NCBI GenBank assembly: GCA_018398765.1
Contig: JAHBMJ010001767.1
Location: 1 to 26,375, forward strand
Reading direction: 5' to 3'
DNA length: 26,375 nt
Origin: Chromera velia
Taxonomy: Eukaryota > Sar > Chromeraceae
Positions 1 through 9,034 of the stretch are shown piece by piece. The position numbers and the translations under genes are program-made. How positions within the stretch are numbered: position 1 is the stretch's first letter; the number at the start of each line of letters is the position of its first letter. The notes beneath the pieces were generated by a model. The model made no database searches, had not been told where the DNA came from, and saw only the letters and a program-made list of their open reading frames with translations.

Positions 1-29
1 ATGAATGAATGAATGAATGAATGAATGAA
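1..29. repeat. (ATGA)n microsatellite, probable LINE tail
   Basis: About seven copies of ATGA open the window. Read on the minus strand they form a (TCAT)n run directly downstream of the LINE-like coding fragment at 217-609. Many non-LTR retrotransposons end in such a short tandem repeat instead of poly(A), and the LINE at the other end of this window ends in (ATCA)n. The repeat may continue outside the window. Confidence 0.8.
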
Positions 30-216
30 GTTGGCTTTGCTAGAGTGGAGCCGTGCTCCCAGCAGCCCATGTTCATGCAAGAGATCGTCAATCACTCAAC
101 TCTAGAGATAAGGCTAAGCGCGAGATCCCCTGAAGTGCTCGCTTGGTGAGCTCACGAGCAGCATGTGCGTTGGAGGTGGCAGTAGAAGACTCGAACAGAA
201 GAAGAAAAGGTCGCGT

Positions 217-609
217 TCACATAGAAACAGGCGTGCACACTGAGTAACAAAGATCGCAAACGGCTCTGCATGCTTCATACGGATCGACTTGTAAAGCCAA
301 AAGCAGCATCTTCCTCGCTTCTGTTTCGGCTGCATCCGATCCCTCAATTCCTTTTCTCTGAATCCTTTGCTTCACTTTCTTTCCCTCTACCACTTTGTTT
401 AGTTTATTTCTTGTTTCTACCAAATTAGAGCATACTGAAAGCCGGTGCCAGAGATCATCAATTTTTCTTCCATTTGAACAACCCTCTACCAGACAAAACA
501 CCTCTCCCGGAGAGTTGGCCCCCCCCGTTAGACCCTTCCAATTTAGTGTCAATGCCCTTAGGAGTGGCTCAATCTTCTCATATAAGGCACTTCTCGGCAG
601 ACAGGACAT
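217..609 (-). pseudogene. LINE ORF2 C-terminal fragment with CCHC-like cluster
   Basis: The 130-codon frame has no catalytic RT motif. Around residues 37-60 it shows CLVEGC, then DDLWHRLSVC, then a basic ETRNKL segment, giving C-x4-C...H-x4-C. The spacing resembles the C-terminal zinc-binding cluster of APE-type LINE ORF2 proteins, where an acidic-acidic-x-x-H-x4-C segment is followed by an arginine-rich helix. The LINE at 21728-24811 has the equivalent EDEIHLVTEC. A TGA lies eight codons before the first ATG in the same frame, so no longer ORF is preserved. The antisense frames at 395-782 show no motif and are treated as shadows. Identity as a LINE remnant is an inference. Confidence 0.4.
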
Positions 610-640
610 CCGTACCTTGGGGACATATCAGATTTTCCAT

Positions 641-947
641 ACGATTTTCGTATATACACACTTCTGCACACGCGCGGGACTGTCCTGCATCAAAAACGCA
701 TGCATACAACTTTTGGCAAAATGAGATCCGCCATTGCGTCAAAAACGATGTGGTGTGCCGGAAAGTTGGGGGAGATGGATAGATCAGTCGTTATGGAAAG
801 ATAAAGTTTTCGAGTATACTGACTTCTTCGAAAATCACGGTCATTTCTGAACTAAGTACCTTCACTTTAGATTGAAGACTAAACCAAGTGTACGTACTAA
901 GTTTAACTGCATGTGTAAACGACCAGACACTAGACCAGACACTTGGT
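641..947. other. Intergenic, no gene seen
   Basis: Mixed-composition sequence with short frames only and no recognisable domain. It may include the unrecognisable 5' part of the minus-strand LINE fragment. Confidence 0.5.
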
Positions 948-1175
948 ACAAACTGTACTCAGCATTTGAAAAACTCCATACGAACTTCTGACCTCTAAGT
1001 ACAAAGTGTACTTAGTTATGGAAAAACTCTATACGAATTTCTGACCTCTCAGTACATACTGTATATACTTAGTTGTAGAAAAACTCCATACGAATTTCCG
1101 ACCACTCAGTACATACTGTACGTACTTAGTTCCCCTTGATTCCCATACGTTTTTGGGACCTCTCAATACAGACGT
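948..1175. repeat. Tandem repeat, ~53-57 bp period, about four copies
   Basis: The phrase AAACTCCATACGAATTTC recurs with small changes at 971, 1024, 1081 and, more diverged, near 1137. Successive spacings are 53, 57 and 57 bp. Each unit also holds a palindrome-rich block such as AGTACATACTGTACGTACT. The copies drift in sequence and the last is clearly degenerate. No coding potential is seen. Confidence 0.85.
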
Positions 1176-1645
1176 CTAGGATCCTTTTCTTCTTTCTTAA
1201 CTCATCATAGTAGTTTTAAGTCTAGACACTAGGTTAAGACACAGATAAGCTTACCAGTAAGTGGTTCCAGTCTGTTCTGTCCGGCAATGGAGTTGGGGGA
1301 GGACAAATCACTGTTTAGAAAATTCCATTAAGTAAAAATTCAGAAATTTTTAATAAAATTTCCAGTTACTGAGAAATTATACACTAGATTAAACAACTAG
1401 GAATTCAACTCGAAATTTTATTTGATGGGTTATTATCCCAAGGTTAATCATCTATTCAATTTTAGAACTTGAAGCCTGCGACTTTCAAACTTGTAAGATC
1501 TATCTTACACCTAGTCTTACACCTAGGCTCTGACTCGCTCCGTTCTAAGTTCACTTACATATGCTTACAATTATATAAGCTTTCATCTAGGAGCTACACT
1601 GTTGCTGTTGCTGTTGTATTGCTATTGTGCACAATCCTCCACATT
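1176..1645. other. AT-rich intergenic, no gene seen
   Basis: This stretch is rich in runs such as AATTTTTAATAAAATTT and contains only short open frames. A 12-base phrase, CTTACACCTAG, is doubled near 1505-1530. Its right edge is where retroelement coding similarity starts abruptly, as expected next to a 5'-truncated insertion. Confidence 0.5.
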
Positions 1646-1795
1646 CCTCTTCAACTGCTATAGGGGGGATGCAGAGCTCTTCCTAAGAGGAACCCACGGG
1701 ACCACCACCATCAGCAGCAGAGAGGGATGGACGCAAGGGGACCCGATGTCGATGGCAGGGTACGCCATCACCATCTTCCCCCTCGTCCGAGCTCT

Positions 1796-2250
1796 CCGAG
1801 GCAGCAAAAGCGGGCAGAGAGAAAGCAAGACACAGTCGGAAGCAAGCGGGAGCAGCCAGGCAGCCGGAGAGAAACAGACAAGGATGAGGGAGAGCAGACA
1901 GGCAGACAGAGAGACACAGTCAAAATCGAGTAAGAACAGCCAGCCAGACAGAGAGAGTCAGACAAGGGCGAGTGAGAGCAGCCAGGCAGACAGCAAGACA
2001 CAGCCAGGAACGAGTGAGAGCAGCCAGCCGGACAGAGAGAATCAGTTAGGGGCGAGTGAGAGCAGACAGGCGGACAGAGAGACACAGCCAGGAACGAGTG
2101 AGAGCAGCCAGCCGGACAGAGAGAATCAGTCAGGGGCGACGGGAAGCAGACAGGCAGACAGAGAGAATCGGCCAGAGGCAAGCGAGAGCAGCCAGACAAA
2201 CAGGGAGAAATAGACAGGGGCGAGAGACAGAAGACAGGAAGCTGAAGAGC
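1796..2250 (+). repeat. 42-bp minisatellite encoding a 14-residue repeat
   Basis: About ten imperfect 42-bp units run from the end of RT motif B. Neighbouring units alternate between two versions, giving an 84-bp higher-order period. Since 42 is divisible by three, each unit encodes 14 residues of the type (A/T)SESSQ(A/P)DRE(T/N)Q(P/S)G. In the last full unit the glutamine codon CAG of the others has become TAG, which is the stop at 2211. Confidence 0.9.
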
Positions 2251-2337
2251 ACACATCTACCGCCACAACCACTTATATGCCAAACCAGACAGGAAGAGAG
2301 GACAACCCGATATATAAGACAGGTAGACAGGCAGCCG

Positions 2338-2545
2338 CCCTTTCATCATCTTCGGCTTCCTCCCCCATTCCATCCCCCCCCTCCTCCCCCTCCTCCTCCT
2401 CCTCCTCCCTCCATGCCTCTTCCTCCTCGTCCTCCTCCTCATCCTCCTCCCCCTCCTCCCTCCACTCGGACCACCCCTCAGCTCGCCCACCCGCCTCACC
2501 CCTTGGCGATTCGCACCGCACAGCATCGTCCTCTTCAGCCGCCTC
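2338..2545 (+). repeat. TCC-rich low-complexity tract
   Basis: The tract is a long run of CTCC/TCC words. In the RT frame it encodes mostly serine with proline; in another frame it encodes polyproline. Together with the minisatellite before it, it makes up the ~0.75-kb insertion that separates RT motifs B and C. Antisense Arg/Glu-rich frames here are composition artefacts. Confidence 0.85.
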
Positions 2546-4211
2546 CGCGTCGGCCTAAAACGGAAGGGACTGGTTTTTCACAGCGGACAGATGGAGTATA
2601 GGGGTAGCAGCCGGAACAGAGAAGAAAAAGCAACAACAGCAGGAGCCCGATCCCCCCCAGAGATACTGGCACCAGCTCTGATATGCGGATGACGCATCCA
2701 ATACCGGCTGGTTGCGCCAGCTGCGAGCATGGCTGCGCGAGTTAGTCAAGAGGGGGCCCGCGGCAGGGTATGTAGTGGAGGTGGACAAGTTGATCCTTGC
2801 AGTGCTCCCACAATTTGTGCAGAAAGCCAAGGAGATTTTTGCAGAGTTCCTTGACCTGCAGATAGTAGAGGGGACGCGTCTCCTAGGGGGGCACGTAGGT
2901 ATGGACGCACACAGAGAGAAATGGGTGCAGGAGAAGGTGAAAGAGTGGGCCGGAAGTGTGGAAAGAGTCGTAACAGCAGCAGAATTTGCCCCACATGAAG
3001 CATACGCAGCCTGTTCAAAATCCCTGCAGCACGAATGGAAGTTTGTGGCGCGGGTAGTGCCAGGGGCGGGGGGACAGATGGGGCAGCTGGAAGGCACGAT
3101 CAGAGACCGCCTCATCCCCGCCCTGATGAAAGGACGACGGAACGGAGGGCCCACTACCCAATATGACGTATGGCTGAGAGACGTTGCCGCCCTCCCGGTC
3201 CGACTGCTAGGCCTAGGCATCCCCAAACCCACCAAAACAGCGGACAGGGACTACAAGACCTCAGCCGCAGCCAGTGAAGCGATCATAGAGGCCATCCTTC
3301 AAGGAGAGGACATAGACACAGACGAGCATGTGAAGAGGGGGCAGAAGGCAAGGGCAGCCCACAAAGAAGCAGTAGAGAAGGAGTGGGAGAGGTTAGGCAG
3401 CCAGTCAGGGCAAGCAGCCAGTGAGGACCAGTGTGAGGAAGTCAAGCAGTCAAAAGAAAAGAGGCAGTCAGGATGGCTGACGGCCACCCCCCTGAAGGAA
3501 TACCGAATGAATCTCAGCCCAGACGAATTCCGAGATACGATGACAATCCGATACCAGGGGAGGGTAGGGGGGGAGAAGAACAGATGTGAGGGATGTGGGG
3601 GAAGGTGGAGTCTGCAACATGCCCTTAACTGCCCAGTCGGGGGACTGCCGACGCTGCGACATGACGAAGTCAACCGTACGTGGGCGAGTCTAGCAGCGGA
3701 AGCATACCCTGCGGGAGCGGTCCACGTAAAGGAGCCGATCATTAGGGAGGAAGGGGAGGTGCAGGGATATCCGGCGCTAAGGGGGGACTTCTAAGTCCGG
3801 GAGGCCTATGCTCCACAAAGGCTGGCAATTTTCAACACCAGGGTGATAAACCCACACGCCGCCTCGAGGGAGAAGGTGACCTGGACTCAAGCCTTCAAAG
3901 CAGCAGCAGAAGAAAAGAAGAGGAAAAATGGGCAGGCAAGCATGGACAGAGGGTGCGACTTCACTCCACTCATGAGTGCAGTCGACGGGACGATGGAGGG
4001 GGAGGCAAAGATGTTCTTAAAGAGGGTGGCAGAGCGATTGAGTAAGAAATGGGGGCAACATGTGAGCAAGACATGCGGCCGGATCCGAGTCCGACTGCAG
4101 ATTGCCCACCTGAAAGCGGCAAGCGCGTGCATTCGGGGGACCAGAGGAGTGCAAGGGGAGGGCTGGGAGGAAGGAGGAGTAGGCAGTGCACTGGTTATGA
4201 CTGAGGGGTAG

Positions 4212-5363
4212 GAAGTACTTAGCAAATGCCGAAGAAGGCATTCAGATAGAGGAATGTCAAGTATGAGGTCGCATGAGAGAGAGAGCTAGTAGCGAAAGCA
4301 GTAACCAGGACAGAAGGAAGAGATGAAAGACGTATAGGCCAGACGCTAGGAACAAACTTTAAGTTAATGCCCCCCCAGAAGCGGTTCTAAAGTTATAGCT
4401 GACTGTCTCAAGAAGGTCCATTCTGTCGATAAGGCAAGTTGAGGCGAATCAATCCGACTGGCATGCAGGCTTCCTCACCCCCTCCCCCATGAATGTGTGC
4501 TCTGGGTTGTCCTCAAAGCCTTGTTAGTGGCTTGGGGTTTGGCGTCGCTAAATCTAGGATTTAACCCTCAATCATCATCATTACGCTTTTATCATACAAT
4601 GTGAAAATTTGATTATATAATTCAGATTTTTTCGGAATTTATAAGTTAAGTTAAAGTTTTGCACGGGCTACTAAGCTAATTGGAGGCTGGAACCTTTCCT
4701 GATACAAATCTGGCAGTATCTGGTGATATTGGTCTGAATTTGGACATAACTGTGTTCAAAGACAACAGCTAGGACAACAGAGTGTCTCAGTGTCAACAGT
4801 GACCTTAATTCACTATCCTGTCTGTCCTATAAGGTTCACGCCTCGTCGTATCACTTCGAAACGCGAGAGCCTGTTATATATTGACCATGGACGACCACCT
4901 CTGAACTTCCCTCACATTCTTCCCTTTCTAAACTCACTTTTCCACCCCTCGCCTCCTATCGTCACACAGTCCCATTGTCGCTGCACTTTCGTTTTTTCTC
5001 CTGCTATCATTCATGCACATGCATACAAGAAGGGGAGAGAGGGACAGAAAGAGAGTTAACACATGCAGACACCGTCTAGAGTCCGCAAACCAGCGGGCCG
5101 TACAAGTACGCGACATCTGCGTGCTCACAGACAAGTTCCTCCTCGACACACAACTGCAGCCTCTTAATTCTCTCTCCCCTCAGAGCCTGGACGTGACTTG
5201 TCGCAGAAGGCTGGATGCAGATCGGGAACTTGAACGCGATTGTCATGCACCGTCAGTTGTTTTTCTTTCACGCAAAAGGATCTGTTTTTTCTGCGGCAGT
5301 CTGACGAATCATAGGCAGGAAGCAATGATCATGCAGGCCTTCCAAGGAACAACCATCATTCAT
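4212..5363. other. Retroelement 3' region, then intergenic; no gene seen
   Basis: 4212 to about 4595 is the non-coding end of the retroelement. From there to 4780 the sequence is AT-rich. From 4780 to 5363 only short frames without recognisable motifs appear on either strand. The part next to 5364 would be the 3' UTR of the minus-strand host gene and holds a short (ATTC)n run at about 5357-5369. Confidence 0.5.
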
Positions 5364-6311
5364 TCATTCACTGCTGGGTCCCGGGGGGTCAGAGGAACCG
5401 GCCTGGTTGTTTCTAGAGACGGAGACGGCGAGAGTTGCAATGGCAGCGGAGAGGGCGGCAGCCTCAGGGGGGAGAGGGTCAACCACGGGGGGTGGACTGG
5501 GCTTCTCCGCTTTCTTTTTCTGTTGCTGCTGCTGTTGGGAATGAGATGTCTGATCTCCCTTTTCATCTGGAACCTCGGCAGCTTTTCTGTCTCCTCCGCT
5601 TTCCTTTTCTGCTGCACTCTTTTGTTGTTTTGAGTTTCCTCGATCCCCTCCTTCTCTTTCTGTTGCGGCTGAGGTGGCGTGTCTGGGACTCTCTCTCGCC
5701 TCTTCTTCCATCCTCCTCCTTTCCCTCTCCAACCGCTTCTTCTCCTTCATATCCCATATGCGTCGGTCCCTCTCAAAACCGTAGATGTACTGCACACATC
5801 CAGAAATGCATGCATACGTGCGTTCGTCGTTGTCGAAGAAGGTCAGGAAGCGGAATAATGAAGCGGCGAGTGAAATTGCAAGAAGACTAAAAGACAGAAG
5901 AATCAAGAAAGCGAGGTCAGAAGAGGACAGGAAAGCACCAAGGCGACATTGACACTCGATCTTGCACTTTTGCCTTTCAGCTCCACCGCTTTCTGCCCCC
6001 AGCCACGCAGTCACTCACTCACTCACTCACTCACTAACTCAGTCTGTCTGTCTGCGGATCGCTCTCTTCGTTCCCCTTCCTTCTCTTCTCGCACGCGTCT
6101 GCAATCGCCGACTTGGCTGACTGACAGACTGACTGACTTTTTTCTGCGGCTTGGCGGACTGGTGCTTCTCTTTTTCGTGAAGTGGCGGGGAGAAGGACGG
6201 GGACGGAGCGTGGGGAGATTCAGGAGCGGCGGAAGAAGAAGAAGAAGAGCTTGGCGGCGAGAGGTGACCGTCTGGCGGGACCTTTGCAAACACCGGGGGC
6301 CGTTGAGAGAT
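5364..6311 (-). CDS. Proposed 3' exons of the J-domain gene: Ser/Pro-rich then K/E/R coiled-coil tail
   Basis: Exon 6311-6138 follows a pyrimidine-rich stretch ending CCAG and stops at a GTCAGT donor. It encodes a Ser/Pro-rich segment (SQRPPVFAKVPPDG, then a seven-serine run) and is in phase 0. After a 251-base intron, TTTTAG at 5887 follows a long pyrimidine tract. The last exon encodes YIYGFERDRRIWDMKEKKRL, a highly charged probable coiled coil, a Q6 run and a proline/alanine-rich end, stopping at 5364. Two readings of 5886-5790 compete. One is a continuous frame with a hydrophobic stretch (LAASLFRFLTFF), which does not match the upstream donor phase. The other is a 23-codon exon (5886-5818) plus a 28-base intron, which fits phase 0 throughout. 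This block could also be a separate gene. No known domain recognised. Confidence 0.45.
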
Positions 6312-6748
6312 CTGGACCACGGACAAATCGACAAGCAGGAAGGCCAAATTTTGCATGCGATGCAAATGTGTTCACCTTCTTGATGCAAACTTGATGCAAA
6401 CAAGGGAGGCTTCGGAAGCAGGAATGGGCTCGAACGACATCAGCACTCAGTCAGAAACCCAGAAATGAAACCGACACACCAATCCACCACAACGCAGAGA
6501 ACGGAGAGCGAGAAGAGAAAAAAAGAGATTGAGAGCTGATTCCCCTTCTTTACAAACACGCAAAAGTGCACAGCGATACACATGGAGGCAGATGAGTAAA
6601 AGACAGAGAGAGGAAGCGCAAGGGTGCGTGCGTGTGTGAGTGTGTGCGGGAGAAAGGGAGCTTCCTGGGCTTCTTCAGAAGAAAGGAGAAAGGGAATGAA
6701 TCCACACAGTATGTATGACAATAATCTCACTCCACCGCACTTCCTCAC

Positions 6749-6934
6749 CAAGTGCTCAGGTGCCCAGCTGTTCCCCCTTGTGAAGGACGAAATCACAGCC
6801 CCAGGAGGAACAGAGGCAGAAGAGAGCCCCCCCACGTCACTCCCCGGGGTCTTCTCTCTCTCCCTCTGCTCTCCCTGCCCCTCCCCCCGAAGCTGTCGGG
6901 ATGGTGGTGGTGAACTTGCACTTCTCCTCCTCGT
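6749..6934 (-). CDS. Proposed middle exon of the J-domain gene
   Basis: The exon follows a good acceptor (TTCTGCACGCAG, ending at 6935) and closes at a GTGAGG donor at 6748. It has 62 codons and is in phase 0 with both the upstream exon (donor GTCAGT at 7251) and the downstream one (acceptor at 6312). It encodes a basic, Ser/Pro-rich segment ending around SFTRGNSWAPEHL and has no known domain. In another frame the same acceptor gives a short acidic ending that stops at 6837; an upstream phase-1 donor such as GTAGGG near 7160 could use it, and the gene would then end here. The phase-0 chain is preferred because four consecutive junctions agree. Confidence 0.35.
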
Positions 6935-7251
6935 CTGCGTGCAGAATGAATCGAGGAAGAAAGTATGCCAACAAACAAATTGACAAACCAACAGGTATTT
7001 ACCTCCACGAAAACAGCGAGGGGAAACAAGAAAAATTAATTAAGACAGGAAGCACATTGAATTGAATGCACCACGGAGGGAGATTGGGAAAACGGGAGGA
7101 AGGGAAGAAGTCTCTCTTTTTGGAGGAAAGAGCGTCTGTTCGTCCGCGTGAGGGCCACCCTACGCACAGCCTGCTTCTTTGAGTTATAGTCCAAGAACGT
7201 GCACAAACATGCATGCAAAGCTGGTCTGTCAATCTGGGCGGGCTGACTGAC

Positions 7252-8088
7252 CCCCTCCTCTGCTTCAATCTGTTGACGTCTCTGCAATGACGCCACCGCC
7301 CCTCCGTCAATTTCATTCGCGTCTCTGTTCGACAAGGTTGAAATCACAATCGAACCGCAAAACGCTCCGGCACTCCACAAGGCTAGTCGGGCTGCTCCCC
7401 CACCCCCTCTAGACCTCTCTGCTTGTGCCTGCTCTGTCCAATGATACCCTGCATACTCGGCTCTTCGGAATTCTTCCCATCTTTTTTGGAAATCTTCATC
7501 ATACCTTTCCTGGTGTTCCCTCGTGTGACGTCTCCCTGTAGCATTCGCATTCTCACCCGCCGACCCGAAAGGACTTGTGCCCCCCCAATACTGAGTCCTT
7601 CGTTGTGCGCCATCAAAGCCAAAGGGGTCCCTACCCCCCCTCTCTCTAGATCCCGATCCCGAGAAGGGGTTCTGGTAAGTTCTGTAGTCTCGGGGGTCCG
7701 GGTGTGCACGAGCAGGGCCTGCACTGGCTCTACTGCTGCTACTGCTGCTGCTACTCGACTGTGAGTTCTGCGTCTCCTGTCTCAGGAGCTCCATAGCGTA
7801 CTCGTACTCCTCTTTGACCTCCGTGAACAGGGCATGGTCAGGATGGTGGCCTGCAAGGGTGTGAAAAGTGTGTGCACATGCACAGAGGGATCAAATAGTT
7901 TGAAGTCCGAAAAAACGTAGGAGACGGTGAACTAAAGCAGAGGGTTGTGTTGTCATACAGACTGACGGACCCATATCAGGATGAAGCCGTTTCGCCTTCA
8001 CCAGGTAGGCAGCACGGAGCTCCTTTGGTGTACATCCGGGACGAAGACCGAACGTCTTCAGAGTCTGAGCAAGGTTCCGCCCCCTCAT
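7252..8088 (-). CDS. J-domain (DnaJ-type) co-chaperone, N-terminal exons
   Basis: Exon 1 is 8088-7971 and exon 2 is 7850-7252, with a 120-base intron (GTCCGT...TTGCAG) whose removal makes one J domain. Residues 9-38 read TLKTFGLRPGCTPKEL and then AYLVKAKRLHPD: helix I/II with the invariant HPD loop (residues 36-38) that stimulates Hsp70 ATPase. Helix III (ALFTEVKEEYEYAMELLRQE) comes from exon 2. A serine run, a Gly/Phe/Arg-rich linker, a charged helix (RYDEDFQKRWEEFRRAEY) and a possible membrane segment at about residues 193-212 (LALWSAGAFCGSIVISTL) follow. There is no zinc-finger or DnaJ C-terminal domain, so it is a type III (DNAJC-like) protein. The ATG at 8088 overlaps the stop of an upstream frame. 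Compartment is unknown. Confidence 0.75.
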
Positions 8089-8424
8089 CTCAGCCTTCGT
8101 TCAAGCGACAGAAGCGTTCTCACACGGCCAGTCTCTGTTTCAGAAATAGGGCGCAGAATCATCGATGCAGCAACCCGTCCTTCCAGTCCAAGTTCAAAGC
8201 AGGGGCTGTGTCTGCAACAGCAGCTCTGAACAGGCTCCACGTTGACTGGTGTCATGAACCCCAGCGGATCAGCAGCACGTATTCTTTTCAACTAGCTTTC
8301 AGCCTGCGCGCCGATCGATCTGATTACGTGTAGCCGCGGCGCGCCGCGGCGCCGGTCCGATTACTGGCTCGAGCGGGGCCGCGCGCCGGGGGCTGCGCCG
8401 CTGCGGGTGGCGGTTCGCACCCGT
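8089..8424 (-). other. 5' region of the J-domain gene with GC-rich block
   Basis: The minus strand has a 68-codon frame (8291-8085) whose TGA overlaps the J-domain ATG as ATGA; it has no recognisable domain and could be a uORF, a coding 5' exon or chance. Upstream, 8330-8420 is very GC- and CpG-rich (GCGCGCCGCGGCGCC). That could be promoter-like, but there is no direct evidence. The block ends at the direct repeat flanking the large insertion at 8439. Confidence 0.3.
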
Positions 8425-8438
8425 GCCAGGCGGGACGT
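8425..8438. repeat. Left 14-bp flanking direct repeat (candidate TSD)
   Basis: GCCAGGCGGGACGT here recurs exactly and in the same orientation at 15623-15636. The two copies lie just outside the inverted terminal repeats, 35 bases from the left one and 4 bases from the right one. Because the copies are direct while everything inside is inverted, a target-site duplication is the simplest reading. Confidence 0.6.
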
Positions 8439-8496
8439 GAACACTGTACGGTCCGGTACGGTCTCGTCTAACTTCATCACAGAGCTCACCGCCCAG

Positions 8497-8503
8497 TATA
8501 AAA
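8497..8503 (+). promoter_or_regulatory. TATAAAA box in the left inverted repeat, facing inward
   Basis: CAGTATAAAACACCGG lies 24 bases from the outer end of the repeat and is kept in the right copy. Conservation across the diverged copies is mild support for function. No downstream ORF on the plus strand starts nearby. Confidence 0.35.
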
Positions 8504-8659
8504 CACCGGTGAAGTTCGACATGCATAGGTACGCTAGGAGCTAGAAAGTTAGAGCACCGTAAAAACCCCAGGGCGGCTTGATAATATGACTAGGCCGCAG
8601 CAATCGATAAGTGAAATACGAGAAAACGAACTCTGCGGTGACATGCTCAAGCGGAAGCA

Positions 8660-9034
8660 AGTAAACGTTTAACCGTTCTAGGAGCTTTTCAGCTATCAAA
8701 CTCTATCAATCAGCTCTCTCTACATCACCATATGTCTAGCAAATTCTTTAATGCACCCATAGTCTGCCTACGCATTCACATTGTGGTGCTGTTCATCTGT
8801 TTCTCTTCTAGCTATGTAACTCAAAGAGGATTATGCCGTTTCTCATGGAGACGATCATGCCTACTTGAAGCACGACTGCATGTAGATCAATGAATTGCTT
8901 ATCCCCACGCATCCGCCGGCGTTGTGGCCACTCGCGGCCAGCGGCATGACGTGGGCGAGCCGCTCACTCTCACTGCGTACGACATCGTCAACACACTACG
9001 ACGCATACATGAATTGCTTTCACACCAACCAACT
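8660..9034. mobile_element. 375-base block private to the left inverted repeat
   Basis: The right repeat runs straight from CACGGTGTTACACG-type sequence into GAAGCAC...GCGGAAGC without this block. It is flanked here by the 5-bp direct repeat AAGCA (8655-8659 and 9035-9039). It may be an insertion in the left copy or a deletion in the right one. The ends show no convincing inverted repeats and there is no coding content. An 11-base phrase, ATGAATTGCTT, occurs twice within it. Confidence 0.4.

Larger units (their letters stand above)
1..640 (-). mobile_element. 3' end of a minus-strand LINE
   Basis: The minus strand carries a short reading frame with a CCHC-like cluster (217-609), then about 190 bases without coding potential, then a tetranucleotide tail at the window edge. 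That is the order expected for the end of LINE ORF2, its 3' UTR and its tail. The upstream (higher-coordinate) limit is not visible; coding similarity fades near 610, so 640 is an estimate and the copy is probably 5'-truncated. The assignment rests on arrangement and one motif, not on a catalytic domain. Confidence 0.45.
1650..4211 (+). pseudogene. Reverse transcriptase remnant with C-terminal endonuclease-like domain
   Basis: One frame stays open except for stops at 2211 (TAG), 2556 (TAA), 2679 (TGA) and 3792 (TAA); no frameshift is needed. Motifs in order: SREGWTQGDPMSM (RT motif B, about 1720-1758), a long low-complexity insertion (1796-2545), YADD (motif C, 2682-2693, directly after the TGA), an RT thumb/connection region (about 2710-3230), the cluster CEGCGGRWSLQHALNCPVGG (about 3577-3636), then RHDEV, EPI and ALRGDF. 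This suggests a PD-(D/E)XK nuclease continuing past the 3792 stop to about 4190. TTG, not ATG, is the only start-like codon of the 3' open segment, so nothing here is expected to be translated. RT identity is firm; the endonuclease assignment is inferred from family knowledge. Confidence 0.8.
1646..4595 (+). mobile_element. 5'-truncated RT / PD-(D/E)XK-type retroelement
   Basis: Coding similarity starts abruptly in the middle of an RT domain, just before motif B, so the finger and motif A parts are missing. This is typical of 5' truncation during target-primed reverse transcription. The reading frame runs to 4211 and is followed by about 380 bases of non-coding sequence ending near CAATCATCATCATTA (about 4577-4592), a plausible 3' tail. 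No target-site duplication could be identified, so both ends are approximate. The protein family is the eukaryotic RT type with a Cys/His cluster and a restriction-like endonuclease segment at the C-terminus; clade not assigned. Confidence 0.7.

Noticed and set aside
2257-2526. Minus-strand Arg/Gly- and Glu-rich frames opposite the TCC tract
   Set aside because: Composition artefact of the low-complexity tract, antisense to the RT frame.
4790-5149. Plus- and minus-strand frames of 70-90 codons
   Set aside because: No motif, start context or codon pattern supports them, and they overlap on both strands.
8395-8425. tRNA-like GGTTCGCACCC phrase in the GC-rich block
   Set aside because: The surrounding sequence forms a GGGTG/CACCC hairpin with the wrong loop, and no acceptor, D or anticodon stems could be built.
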